DNA of 64,000 bases from Hydractinia symbiolongicarpus. Its lineage: Eukaryota > Cnidaria > Hydrozoa > Anthoathecata > Hydractiniidae. Made by a program: the position numbers and the translations under genes. The stretch is taken from contig NC_079885.1 in the NCBI RefSeq assembly GCF_029227915.1, positions 6,264,001 through 6,328,000 of the forward strand, read 5' to 3'. Below, in pieces: positions 38,310-51,100 of this stretch (positions within the stretch are counted from its first letter, which is position 1; each line of letters opens with the position of its first letter). The notes beneath the pieces were generated by a model that was not told where the DNA came from, did no database searches, and worked only from the letters and a program-made list of their open reading frames with translations.

Positions 38310-38810
38310 GTTCGAAATACCCCGGACCGAATAGGGTTAAACTGTGCCGTACATCAGGCGGAAGCGGTTTAGTGCAAGTATTCAATATGTCGTAAATCGA
38401 ATGAAGCGCACACAACATTATGTATAGTAATTCGGATGTAATAAATTTTACGATTTTTTAAAAATTCACATTTCCACAATTTCAGAAGAAGTGAAAACAC
38501 AGTTCACAATCGGTTTTAAGTAGAAACAGTCACTTCGTAATAACTTTAACAAAAAGGCTATACCCTAACTATGTTTTAAATACAGTTCACTTAGCAATTT
38601 TATTATGTTGAGAAGTTTTTGTAAAATTTAAAAATAAAAACAATTTACAACATTTTTTTGCCCTGCTATAGCAGAATCAATCATGCGATATTGTTTTGTT
38701 TTGGATGAAAAGATCACGTGAAAAAGTTCAAAAATTGATAGTGGCACCGACTGAGTGTTTAGTACAGGTGAACCGTTTAGGCGTACTAACTTGTACATAA
38801 AAACTTGATC
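38310..38810 (+). repeat. Dispersed repeat, copy B (pairs with 36640-37165)
   Basis: Uninterrupted relative of copy A; contains AAACTGTGCCGTACATCAGG and GAATGAAGCGCACACAACAT, and near its end AGTACAGGTGAACCGTTTAG. Confidence 0.5.
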
Positions 38811-40059
38811 CTGTGGACCATACCAATAACCACTGAGATCTTATAATTCAAAGGTGCGGGGGAATAAAAGTTCATTAGTCCTGAATCAGTGGAATTTTCA
38901 TATCAAGTGGAAACTAACTTGTTTCCATAAATTATTTGCATATTAAGTAATGCAATCGAATTATTATTTTCCTTTTCTACAGTATCTGTTTCAGCGTGGT
39001 GTAAGGAATAAATTTTTACCAATTCTCAATCAGATTCCTCTTAACTTCTCATAAAATACCATCCATATATCGATGATGCATCATCTCTTATCGTCGAATC
39101 AACCAAAAAAGTCACATGTGAAGCAGAAGACTGCCCATTGACAAACCATCTATTTCGCGGTATAAACCATCGTTTTTCAACATTATAACATCTTTACTAC
39201 AAATAGCTAACATTAGCATAAAAAAACACATCAAAACTAATTACTTCCATTTCGTCAGTCAACCTAGTTTTAAATCTAAACTTTTCGCTCTATTCTTTAT
39301 GCCATATCTTTTTGTTTTGCTACATTAAAGTAGTTATTCCAGCTTAAGTAATTATTCAATAGCCTATAGCCTATATGTTGAGCAACCCGTTTATATTAGT
39401 TAGGACGATATCACAGATTAGAGAAATAACCTTGAACTTTTTGAAAAATTTTTTCGGAAATTCTACATTTTGGTGAGAAATTTTCTCAAATAATATCACA
39501 CTAACCAATATAAGATTTGTCCAAAAGTACCTAAACTGGTTATAAAGGTGGACTATTATATTTTACATAACAGAATCGAACTTCATGGTCTAAAATACAA
39601 TTAGGAACAATAATGTTATCGTTATGTATTTTTTTTTAGCTGAGTTTCATAAAAGACAAATTTTCTGTACAAGGAGGAAGCACAGTTGTCGTACAGCAAA
39701 CAAATATTTAAAATGTGTAAAGAACTCATTTTCATTGATCTGTGCTTACTCTAGCAAGCCTTTCTTAGACATTTCAGATTAAAGTATTGAAAGTTTTCAA
39801 CATAATCACATAAAATGCTGAGACTGTCGGCATTGTAACTGTGAGTGTTGTTACTGTCGGTTTTGTGAGTGTCGTTGTGGTAAATTTCTATCAACTAGAT
39901 TTTACACCTTGCAAGCTGTTTTTTTTTTACATTTTGTGTAAATTATGTGTGTGGGATTTAATGCGATTTGACATTGTGTGTAAGATATTAAAAATATTTT
40001 TCCTAAATTAGAAATTGCACATATACTTCTTTGACATTTTCAGATTTTTTTTTTGGTAA
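38811..40059. other. Gene-free spacer
   Basis: Nothing recognised except short GT-rich repeats (GTGTTGTTACTGTCGG) near 39835-39880. Confidence 0.4.
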
Positions 40060-40168
40060 AGGGCAGTGTGCAAAATATACTGAAATATTTGCTGACGTCA
40101 ATAAAATTTATATGAAAGATCTATTCCTTCTGCCTAAGTGGATTTTTTCCACGCGCCTTATCGACTAG
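40060..40168 (-). repeat. ACTAGT-hairpin repeat fragment, reverse orientation
   Basis: Read on the minus strand it starts ACTAGTCGATAAGGCGCGTGG, with AAAAAATCCACTTAGGC next and a TGACGTCAGC block further in, like the long variant at 26616. The 3' end is missing. Confidence 0.5.
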
Positions 40169-40833
40169 TACATCATTAATACTTTTTATTGATATATTTT
40201 TGCATATAATCAAGATTTCAAAGGCTCATACACATCCGTTTTGTAACTCCAATACTTAATTTGACTGCCAAAGTGTAGGCCTTGTTTATGAGGAATATTT
40301 ATATTACCACACAATGGGAATCCATTATAAATTTTTTTTTGACTTTAAAAATGAAAAGTTATTAATAAGTTATTTGCTGCTCATATCATTAATTATGAAG
40401 GTTACGCAGCTGTATTTAGCACCTCTGCTTGACCGAAGCACTCGTATTTTGACACGAAATGTTAAACTAGAGCGGTAATATACGCTCAAAGGAGTATAAA
40501 ACATTGCTCTCCCTTTAAAGTAAATTATTAATGAAGTCATTTTCTCCAAAGGCGTTTATTAGGGAATAATATAATGATTTTAAAGAAATAATGAGAACGA
40601 TTTTTTTATATACTATATTGACCAAGTGAGAACGTGTTATTTATAATTAGAAAATTTAATTTTTTATTCTTTTTGACAATAAACATATTTTGGAAAACCT
40701 ATGTATGATATTACAACCAGAAAAGGAAATTTTTTTCTGCGCGCGAACAACAGAGAAAATATATTTGAAGCAAATAATATCAGATTTTATTTTTTTACTG
40801 ATCTGAAGAAAATTGTGTCGAATAAATTAAGTT

Positions 40834-41889
40834 ATGATGGAACATAACACAACGAACACAACTAGTCTGCTGACGTCACAACGATTCAATGTTTTTGATG
40901 CCGTATTCTTAAACATTGGCTTCAAAATCTTATACGCTGTTACAATTCTTTGTGGTTTGATTGCTAACCTGTCTATATTACATATTAAAAGAACCGCTCG
41001 CTTAACAAAGACAAAATTTACGTTTTTATTGACGCATTTGGTGATGACAGATTTACTGACTGGTCTATCGTTAATACCCTACGTCTTTATCGATGTACAC
41101 ACATTTAACATTACTCGTGAATTCGAGGGAAGTATTTTGTGTTGGGCGACTTTAGGACTGTCGTTATTTTACACAAGCGCTGCCAACCAGGTTCTTTTTC
41201 TCTGTGTGATGACTATTTTTCGCTTGTTTTCAATCAAATGGCCAACAATTGCGAATCGTTATATGACGGAAAGTAAGATCAAGAAAATAATTTTCGGAAT
41301 TTGGTTTCTTACCTGTCTTACAACGATTCCGAATATGTTATCTTGGAAATTCATTCGTGAACACGGTTACTGCAAACGACACTGGGGCAAACCGATTTAC
41401 GGAGTCTTATATACAGGATTAATTTTCGGTATTGGTATATTTATTCCTATCACTGTTTTTATCGCTAGTAACAAGATGATCAGCAATACACTTCGCACCC
41501 ATAATAAAACAACTTCAATAAAAGACTCTGCGGTAGAGAGAGCCACGACGCGAATCACCTACCTACTGAACATTTTGTTTTTGGTTTACATTATATGTTG
41601 GCTACCATTATTATTTTATTTTTTCTTAGCAACCGTAACAAAGTTATACCCGAACACAGTGGAAGGTGACCGGTTGCGAATAAAGACAATCCGGGTGTGT
41701 GTTTTAGTCAACGCTTTGAATACTGTCCTGGATCCGGTATTTTTTTGCTACCAGTTGCCAGATTATAAAAAAGCAATGAAGAAATTATTCTACCTGCAAA
41801 GCGTGGAGCCAACCCCAACTATGGAATTAAAACCCAGAAAAAACCCAAAAACTATTTTCGTCTCAACACGCCAAAGCACGATAAATTAA
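40834..41889 (+). CDS. Rhodopsin-class G protein-coupled receptor, intronless
   Basis: 351 residues, complete, starting MMEHNTTNTT with three N-glycosylation sequons in the first 10 or so residues. Seven hydrophobic segments lie at about 27-50, 62-86, 101-126, 146-166, 186-208, 239-263 and 280-303. TM2 has LVMTDLLTG (the usual LxxxD). Cys near 104 (SILCW) and Cys in loop 2 (GYCKRH) can form the conserved disulfide. TM6 has CWLP. Departures: the DRY motif at the end of TM3 reads FRL, and NPxxY in TM7 reads DPVFF. Helix 8 is YKKAMKKLF. No ligand can be predicted. Single-exon, lineage-expanded receptors of this kind are common in cnidarians. No neighbour suggests a pathway. Confidence 0.9.
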   Translation: MMEHNTTNTTSLLTSQRFNVFDAVFLNIGFKILYAVTILCGLIANLSILHIKRTARLTKTKFTFLLTHLVMTDLLTGLSLIPYVFIDVHTFNITREFEGSILCWATLGLSLFYTSAANQVLFLCVMTIFRLFSIKWPTIANRYMTESKIKKIIFGIWFLTCLTTIPNMLSWKFIREHGYCKRHWGKPIYGVLYTGLIFGIGIFIPITVFIASNKMISNTLRTHNKTTSIKDSAVERATTRITYLLNILFLVYIICWLPLLFYFFLATVTKLYPNTVEGDRLRIKTIRVCVLVNALNTVLDPVFFCYQLPDYKKAMKKLFYLQSVEPTPTMELKPRKNPKTIFVSTRQSTIN

Positions 41890-42424
41890 AACGGTGCTAA
41901 AGTTAAAGACATGGCAAAATGAAGTTACTAAGAAATAAAACTGAACCATTTCTTTTCATTAATTATTATTATTTATTACTATTATTTCACACGTGTTTGC
42001 TGAAATTTGAGTATATTCAGTTAATCACTTAGGTTATTGATCGGTCCTTTCTTGAACCAAAATATTTAATGAAGGCTTTCTATGTCCTAGAAAATTTGTC
42101 TTAAAAATTCATGTTCGAACGAGCCACTAAGTTGGCTATTAGACAATAAAAATAAACAGCATCACTTACATTAGTACCAGCTTAAAGATTTTCACTTTAC
42201 AATACGTTTTCATTTTCTGTATTATTTTTTATTTTACATTGGGGAAATTTACATCAATGTTTCAGCTCGACGGTATCTGGGTGAAAAAACCCGACTATTT
42301 TTGTAGCAAGTTCATGTTAACTTCTGACTGGTAAGAAACCACTGACTGGTAAGAAAGTTAAAGTTTCGCAACTTACGGCAGAATTATACCATATTTTGGA
42401 CTCGGGACTGACCATTTCTTTATA
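41890..42424. other. 3' flank of GPCR, gene-free
   Basis: AT-rich, with a TTATTATT stretch near 41960-41985. No other feature. Confidence 0.4.
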
Positions 42425-42560
42425 CAGTTAACTCCCGGTAACTCGAACCTACAAGTGACCAGAAAAAACAGTTCGATTTAACGAATGTTCGACTTAAGCA
42501 AAGTTCCTGTTAATTCGAACTTAAACAAAATGAGACATTAGTTCGAAATAAGGCAGTTTT
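42425..42560 (+). repeat. Pogo-like TIR fragment
   Basis: It starts TACAGTTAACTCCCGGTAAC followed by repeats of TTCGA(A/G)TTAA type, like the ends of the element at 51053-51435. The other end was not found, so it is a fragment. Confidence 0.5.
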
Positions 42561-42739
42561 TTTCTGGGACTCAATAAAATTATCAAATGTTACAATCTAG
42601 TAAGTTTTCACTTAAAGAAATTTCGAATGTCGGTTTATCCCTGTAGTTGAAGAGTTGTATTTTATTTTTGCTATTAAATAAACAATCCACTCAATCAATG
42701 TTTCCACTCCTTTGTAATAACATTTTGTGGAACTGTTTG

Positions 42740-42990
42740 TAGAGAGTGATAACATATGCACATTATATGCATTCTAAAATTAAAAGATCACTTCAAACAA
42801 AAATGTATGGTAGCCTAAGTCATTTTGGCCCCAGACTTTTTAATGCACTACCAAGACATCTGCGTGACCATTCTGGAGATGCTAACTCTTTCAAAAGATT
42901 TCTTGACAGATTCCTTGCAAGTATTCCTGATGAGCCCTCTCTTCCTGGCCACCCCAAAAAAGAACCGCTGATTCAAGCAATCTGATAGAT
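42740..42990 (+). pseudogene. LINE ORF2 C-terminal remnant
   Basis: The frame at 42746-42985 includes LSHFGPRLFNALPRHLRD followed by SFKRFLDRFL. This resembles the tail after the reverse transcriptase domain in CR1/Jockey-type LINEs (G-P-x-L-F/W-N-x-L-P, then S-F-K-x-x-L). No upstream reverse transcriptase remains, so it is a 5'-truncated relic. Confidence 0.6.
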
Positions 42991-43259
42991 ATGTCATAAC
43001 AACTTTCTGCAGTTTCATGTGTCTTGCCTTCCAGGGCACTTGAAGCAGACGAAGACGAAGTCTAAAAGACTGAATTGGGATCTAATAAAAAGTCTTAAGA
43101 TCCTAAGTCCTAAGTCTGCTGTCAACATGGCAAGTGAACTTTGAGAAATTCAAATGGTGTGTATCTAGAATTGAAATGACTTGAGGAGACGAACTTCGAA
43201 ATTTGACGTCCTGTCCAATCTAATTTGTGGATGGTTGCAGCTACCTAAATCTCTTTACC

Positions 43260-43760
43260 GTGAAAAGGTTTTTTTGAGAATTTTGTTACAGCCAACTGTA
43301 CTTGGCTACTTTTACTTTTTAGCCAGAGGTAGCAAGCAGTGGTAGTAACCTAAGGTGCATTTTAGTAAAAACCAGAATAGCGACGAGAACACAAAATAAA
43401 TAATGTTATCTGACTTTAGGATGCTACCTCAAAATGTTCGTTTGTAGCTAAAATCTTCAAATGGGTTTACGACTTAGATGGCTAGAAAACGTGACAATAT
43501 GTATTTATCTTAACACTGACAGCGATTACAATTTGGTTGCTTCGATCGTCTTAAATTTTAGTAAATTTCAGACTGCTTTTTTTGTCATTTGCGGGGGCGT
43601 AAAAAAAGTGAAAGACCCGATGAGATAATAAAGGCGGGCAAAAATAACAATTTAGCAAAATGCGGGCAAAAAAAATTAGGACTTGCTGATTGGTTAATAC
43701 ACCTTTCCCGAATTTTATAAATTATAATAATTATGACGTCACCCAAAATTTTATATTGGT
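43260..43760 (+). repeat. Dispersed repeat, copy B (pairs with 37218-37760)
   Basis: Diverged relative sharing ordered blocks such as TTTTGTTACAGCCA, TTTTTAGCCA and AAAACGTGACAATATG. Confidence 0.4.
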
Positions 43761-44149
43761 TCTGTGCTCTTCAAATAAGGATATTCAGAGAGAATAATAA
43801 CTTATCATGACAAAAATGAAGAGCAATATAATGTTCTTGTTGGATTTTATTTAGATTTGAAGAAAATAATTATTATGAAAACAAGTCTGTTCTTGGAAAG
43901 CTCTGCTATATAAAGGGTTTCACCGTAACTCTCAGCTCGGAATTGAGGCACTTAGCGAACAGGAATATTTACGAAATTAGGTAATTTGTTCAACCTTTTA
44001 ATAGGGAACGTAGGGATCGGAATTATTTTTAGCATGGACCTCTTTAACTGAGTTTGACATATTAAGGAAAATCGGGAAAGGTCTATTTATTCAGAAATAC
44101 ACAGCTGCTCAAATGCGCCGAAAGCGGGAAAATGAAATGAAATTTTCTT

Positions 44150-44255
44150 TGTACGGTATGAAAATAGTCTGTATTTTTGTGTTTTCGCAACACGACTTTT
44201 TTCACAAAGAGACAGATGAAATACGGCTATTTTTTAAAGAGATCGTTAACCCGCC
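44150..44255 (+). repeat. ACTAGT-hairpin repeat 3' end fragment
   Basis: TGTGTTTTCGCAACACGACT, then AGAGACAGATGAAATACGGC and a TATTTTTTAAAGAGAT end match the last 90 bases of the family. The 5' half is missing. Confidence 0.5.
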
Positions 44256-45170
44256 AGCATAATATAACACTTTGCGAGGTTGCCGGGGAATGGTTCAAGT
44301 AATATATAGCAGATAATGTTTAAATATTTTATATTTGCATGAAAGTATCGTGCGTCGATTTCCTTCTTAAATTTTTGAAAGTTCGACAAAAATGTACGTT
44401 ATATTTTCCGCTTTTGATTTTTGCGATTACTAAACATTTTTACATTGCATTGTTATAGAGATAAGCTAAATAACAAAGTAATAAAAAAATGTAATCTAAA
44501 AAAATACAATTATATAAAATCATGTAAAAGAAAGATATAGTATTACACATGTGGCATTTATGACATTAAAAAAAAGAAGGATATCAATGATTGGGCAAAA
44601 TTTACGAACAGTTGCTCCAGTGAGGGTTTCAAAGCTCCACCTGCCTTACTCCAATGTCTGCATATTCATTGAAAACAAAATACACTTTTTATTTAGTTAC
44701 ACGTTTTTTATAAGCAATTGAGTTGCTGAGGACTAAGATGTTGGTCAACGCTAATAAATTCTCTCCGCTGGGAATTTTAAAACTTAATCAACCGAAGTTT
44801 GAACCTAAAAAGCGGATCTTTAAAACAATGTCTTTTAAAGAACTAAAATATCTAGTGTAAGCTCAGAATGGAGTTGCTTATAAAAAAACGTGTATTACAA
44901 AACGTTTTATATCGCCCATATTAATTTGGCGTTCAGTACATGCAATAAGTAAAAACTAATAAAGGTGAGTAAGAAAGATGGTACAACGAGTACTATATTG
45001 GTCTTTCGCGTGTGGTAAAGGTGATTATTTACACTGAGGTGAAGTTTTTTAAATACATACACTTTTTATTTAGCCATTGTTCTGTAATTATGGCTGTAAA
45101 ACTTAACTTTACTCTTTATTTCCATGCTTTTATTGGACATAAAGAATTTCTTTGTTTCCAGATAATCATT
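44256..45170. other. Gene-free spacer and 3' flank of acyltransferase gene
   Basis: Nothing recognised. It should include the 3' UTR of the minus-strand gene ending at 45171. Confidence 0.4.
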
Positions 45171-48100
45171 TTATAATTTGAATGCCATTTTTTCCAAATT
45201 CAAAACAGGATACTCCACAAATACAGCCAGTAGAAATGCACAAGCATATGACACGAAAGTGAGTGAAATAAAATCGAATACCTAAAAAAAAGGTTTGCAA
45301 GATCTGATAATCTTTTCTATTTTTAATACTGTGCATTTAAACGCCTGCAGTAATCTGTCTTTATTTTTCTACGGTTGTGTTAGGTTATACGGGAATCCAA
45401 AATCGATACGAGAAAAAAAAGAGGGGAACAATGCAGCTTTGACATTTTATCATTTTTTTTATGACTGTAGAATTTCAATAGAACATGTGTAATTGTTTTT
45501 TTGTTTGTTTGTTTGTGTGTTTTTTACGCGAAAATTTTGCTCTGTTTTATTAGAAGTGCTGAAATTCCTAAAACTTGCACACACTGTAAAGGCGGGAATA
45601 CACGATCAAATATTTCTTTGGAAAAATTCGAGATTTTTCCTTCTAAACTTGTTTCTAGACAATGTATCCAATATTTAGAAAGAGCTTAAGCGCGATAAAA
45701 GATGATTTCACGTGTTACAAAAGTTTACGATTTTTACCAACTGAGCTGTTAAACATTTCTTCTCTTGTGAGAAAGATCAAAGAAAACCGACAGCTGGTAA
45801 AGACTTAAAGTCGCACTAATTCAATTTAAACGAAGATTTTTGTGCATTTCTAGTTTTTTGAGAAGAATAATGTGCGAAGATGGAACGTGAGAAAAAATAA
45901 GTTATTTTTGATAACATTTTTTAATTTTTTAAATGTTTTTTATTTGATGGTTTTTCCCAGCAGAATCGTCTTTTTCGTTTTTTTTTTCACGTTCTTCCGC
46001 TTGTTTAAAATTTTAATTATTTTTATACAAGCAACTACCTTGTGCTTCGACTTCAGTTTTTACTTATCTTCAACAACAATTTCTTTTTTAGAGTACACAC
46101 GTGCATTAGCAAAATAAAAAATTTCAAATGTTCCTGAGGAAATATTACACCGTGTTTTTCCACCTGAAGAAATCCACATTATATATTTTCGCTTGTGGAC
46201 AACATTTAAAACGTCTGCAATAATATCCCTCCCTCCTTTTATTGTTGTATCAGGTTTCCACAAGAGATGTCACATGAAAACAAATCACTTGCAATGCATA
46301 ATCTAAAATCAGTCTGTGGGCAAATGCTATTTTCGTAGCATTATTTTTCGACGTTTTTCATTTTTTGCTAATCGTTTCAATAAAGTGGACAGGTAAATGT
46401 TGTGATTGTGGTCCTTCTAGTGGCTTTTCCCTCACAGCTCTTGAGGTGTTCTCTGTGTGGCTTTCCCCTGTGTGCGTTTGCCATTGGCTCGTTTCTGTAC
46501 ACATGCGCACAGTCACACAACTGGTGTTTAGATTGGGCGTAGGACAACAGATGTGCAGTGAAGACTAATCAACACGTGTTATCAGTGATATTGACACCTT
46601 TGTGGCTTGGACTTATTTATTAGTATTTTGGTAATTTTGTGAACCTGGGAATATTGTGTTATTTGAGCAATTCAAGAAAGAAACGATATATGCCATTTAT
46701 TTTGTTTGACTTGGATCACCCTATTTTGTTAGAGACACGAAACGCAACAAAAACCTTGCATTTTTGTTTTCTGTAAACAGACATATACAAAATCTTACCA
46801 CAAGATTTTCTGCATAATGGTAGGCGTTTCCTTGCGCATTGAAGAAAAATATGATCACAAGTGGGTGAAGAAGGTATGCACCAAATGTTAATCTACTCAT
46901 TGGAACCCAAACGCGCATGGATAGAAGGTCGTTGATGTAACCTATAAAAACAAAGAAAATTGGATGTTGTTTATGAATGAAATTTATAAAAAACTTACAA
47001 AATTGTTGAACCACAATCCTCCTAGATTAAAGTTGTTCGTAATCATTCATAAACTCAAGTTGAATTTAAGAAAACCCTACGACCAAAAACGTCCAGCTTA
47101 TCAAAATTATTTGCAAATAAAGCAACAGTTTTTGGCATACCGATCTAACTGTCCAGAAAAGTCCATGGTTCACAGAATTACTTCCCCATAAAAGTGACAC
47201 CCTCTCCTCTGGCTACAATAGTGAGCAAACTCAGATTCCGACAAGAAGATGAGAATCAGTCTTTATAAAAACAAGAAACACAAAAAAAAAACATCTCGGT
47301 GGCCTTCAAAATAGCTATTTTTAAAGATGTTACTTTTGAATGAATAATTTAAAACGCTTTTTTATCGTCATTTGAATTTTAGTTGCGAAAAGTATCGCTT
47401 ATAAAATATAGCAATTTTGAATTCTTTTCCAAACAAAAAGGGAAGTACTTCATAAAAAGTTCCCAAAAACCTAAATGTATATTCCCCTTAACAAGAAATG
47501 ACGAAACAGACGAAACACTTACCAGCAGCCTTGTTGTGACAAGCATAAATAATCCAAGCAACCGATATACCAAACGCTAATCTGTGTAGCGAACCATAGC
47601 AAACTGCTTGGGTCAATGTAAAAAAATCACCGCCCTCCTTAAACACGCCCCATGGACCAAAAATAACGCCATACGCAAAAAGTATTGATATTATCCATCC
47701 AATTGAATATAGAAGCTAAAACGAATAATATGCTTTTTTAGTTTTAATTTTTGTTTTTTTCTATCTTCTATTTATCACTTATATATTTACTTTATATTCA
47801 TTATTAATTTGTAAACTTTTGTAAACTTTGACAAGTTATCTATTGATAAAAAATGTCAACAAATAAACAATTTTCATCCTACCTTTTTGTATCTTGGTTT
47901 GATTGTCACTTTTCTTGATAGAATATATCCCAAAAGAATTCCAACCAAATATGGTGGGGCACGTATGTAAGGTTTTATATATAATGCATCTTGTGATTCC
48001 TGAATGTGTTTGCTGCACGTATACAGAAAGAAAAGGTAAAAATGGTTGACATTTGCAATATGAAAAGAGGAGTACACGCTTTTTCTTTTATAAGAATATG

Positions 48101-51100
48101 GTTCCTAAGTATGTCAGGATGGAAATTTCAGGTTAAAAACAATGCGTTATTGTTTAAACAAGAGCGAGAAAAAAATAATGACTTGGTTGGAATTTTGATA
48201 TTCTCATATAAGAAAAAGCGTGGACTTCGTGGATCTCAAAATGATAACTCTAAAGATTGTTTTACTTTGTAGTAATATGTTGGAGATAATTGATGATTAT
48301 TGCAAAATATTGCCACATATTTGCATAGTGTAAAAACAACCTACAATGTATTGATAGAAGTTGATTTATAAAATATTACTTTTGTTCCACCGGTAAATTT
48401 TTGAGGTTTTATTAATCAAGCGAAACAACAACAGCAAATTTAGCAACGTATTGTAATCCCTGCTAAGTCTCATTTTGTCTTGGTAATTCCAATGTATCTT
48501 ACCTTCGTGGGTTACCAGGAAATATAGTAGCTGTAATGAGAACTGGGTAATTTTTTGCACCAATTATACTAGCAGTGACAATAAATGATATAAAACAAGC
48601 AACAGCAATGATGAGATAGCCAAAAATATATCGATATCTGCTGAACTCAAAATGTCGATCGAAGCTAAAAAACAAATTGGATACTAATAGCTGGCCACCG
48701 AGATTGAGAGATTTCTGTTCTAATACGTCATGTTTATTTTTGCGCATGCGCACATTATGCCTTATGTATGCGCACGCGTTTGTTGGCTATTAGTTCTAAA
48801 AATCTGCTTGTTGTGTAACGATCATTTTTTATTCGAAGAAACCAATATATTAAAATCAGAGTTATTATTCTAAAGAAGTTTCCAGGGAAACTTAGACTTA
48901 TATTATCAATTTCTATTGTGCCCTAAATAAACTCTCCATAACTTAAACTCTCACAGCATTAAAAAAACTTGATAACCTTCACCTGTATACATGGAGCTGA
49001 GTTTCTGTTAAGTCGTGTACGGTCAGCAATAATCAAAAGATCGAGATAACAGAATTGTTAAAAAAACTAAAGCCAAGTTTGGACGTAGGAAGACATTTTC
49101 ATATCATGAAAGTTTGAGTCCATCGTGACTGAAAATATGCTGCTTATCATTTAAGGTTAAGTAAAATACTATCACCACTTGATACCCAATCGACTGTTAT
49201 TAGCTCTTGCTGGTAACAAAAAGCTATTTTTAATTTTTGGCATTTTAAACTTCAGTTAGGAAGATATAAGCATTGCAATAACCTACCGATATATCAAAAT
49301 CAGAAAGATGGGACTAATAATATAAAACTGCATGTCATTGGCCAGATACCAACTCCATCCCAGACACTAAAAGCAAAACGATACAAGATGTTAACAGCAT
49401 TACACGTAATCTTGATGTTGTTGTATATCATTGCAATTCGACTTCCTAAAAACAATGATTGTGAAATTATGTGAAAAATAAGAATTATATAGCAGAAATA
49501 AGATGTTAAAAATAAAAGTATACCTCCTTTGTCATTTTAGGATAAAAATTATTTATATATAACAAGTTTGTCCACCAGTAATTATTGCAAGCTTCCTGGA
49601 AGTCATCGTTTCGATAGTTTTGTGAAAGTGGTCCAGTAATTATCAAGGGAAAGATGTTGTTCCAGAACAAAATCACGAACATGTAAGGAGGGGTTAACCT
49701 GAAAGTATAGTTGACTATTTGATGTAAACTGAATGATTTGATAAGCATAAAGAATCCGAACTTTTTATTATTGTGAAAAGCAAGAAAAATTGTAGATTTT
49801 TACATTGGTTAGTTACATCATTATAACCTCTTAAAGATAAAGCATATGTGTAATTTTTCTCAACTAGAAAATGAGCCCGGCTTTACCGATAATCAAGTCA
49901 ATTGTGACTAAGGATACCCAAATATTTACTTTTTTTTACCTTATAAATCGGTGCAGATAAAACATTGGTATGTTTAAACATCCTTCATTTTTATCCATTC
50001 TTCGCAATCCGAGAAAAGCCACGAGCAAACCGCTAAAAAAGTCAAATAATAATACAAAATAACATTTAAAAATGGATTTATTTTCCACTTTTTCTATATT
50101 CTCCACCTTCTCCATTAATTTTTTTAAACTCAGTTTTTTTTTACACGGTGAATTCTGGCAAATAGAAACAATATATATATGTATAAAAAAGCCTTAAAAA
50201 ATGTTTGAAAGAAATGTGCTGAAATTATTTCTCAACGAAACGTAAGAATTGTTAGTTTTAAAAACGACAAAGTTAGATTCTTATAACAGAGCTAACATTG
50301 TAACATTTTTTTACCTCAATAAGAAAAACGTATCCACCGACACATAAGCATTCGAAATGGGAAGAAATTTGTAAGTGTGGAAGATTTTGGCGACAGTTAA
50401 TGGATTATCTAAACGAAAGATAGATAATTAAATTACCAGCCTGTTAACACTAAAAATTGACCAGGTGTGCGTAACTTAATTCCAGATATTTGCATCTCTG
50501 TAAATCTTAATAAGAACTGCAACTGCACTGCATTCAACAAAGAAGCATGTCACGAGCACAGGAGTAGCATCATTTTACATATTGTTTATAATCAATTTCT
50601 TCCCTATTTTTAAAATTTTACTGTGTTAAGAGGAAAAAAAACTTGTTAGTCCAAAAACACACATTAACTGTCTTTTGTCACTAGGTCAATGATAGGTTAA
50701 GCTGGTATAAAATGTCTAAATCAATACCTGAATCAGTCGGTGTGATAACGAGGATATGAAGAATTTTTGACCTACCTAATGGTGACAGCATACCGAAGAA
50801 GTAGAGGTGACCCAAAATGACCCACATCATGCTAATAGTACGTATACCATTAACGCAACCAATTGCATTTTTGGGTACTTCAGTTGACAAAACTTGCCTT
50901 GAGTTTTTGTGTAGACCAAAACACAAGAAAAACTTAACCAAAGAATTATCTAAATAAATACAGAAAAGTTATTTAAGCGTTATTTTTAAATTAACGCCTT
51001 TCAATACACGTTTAAAAGAAAAAGTTGAATTTTGTTTTAAGGAAAGAGATTACAGCTAACTCCCAAGGGACCGAGGGGAATAATTTGAACTAACGAGTGT

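Noticed and set aside
42746-42985. Independent 79-residue gene
   Set aside because: It resembles the tail of a LINE ORF2 and has no upstream gene structure.
45872-46117. Phe-rich ORF in the acyltransferase gene
   Set aside because: T-rich intron sequence of the minus-strand gene with no motif.
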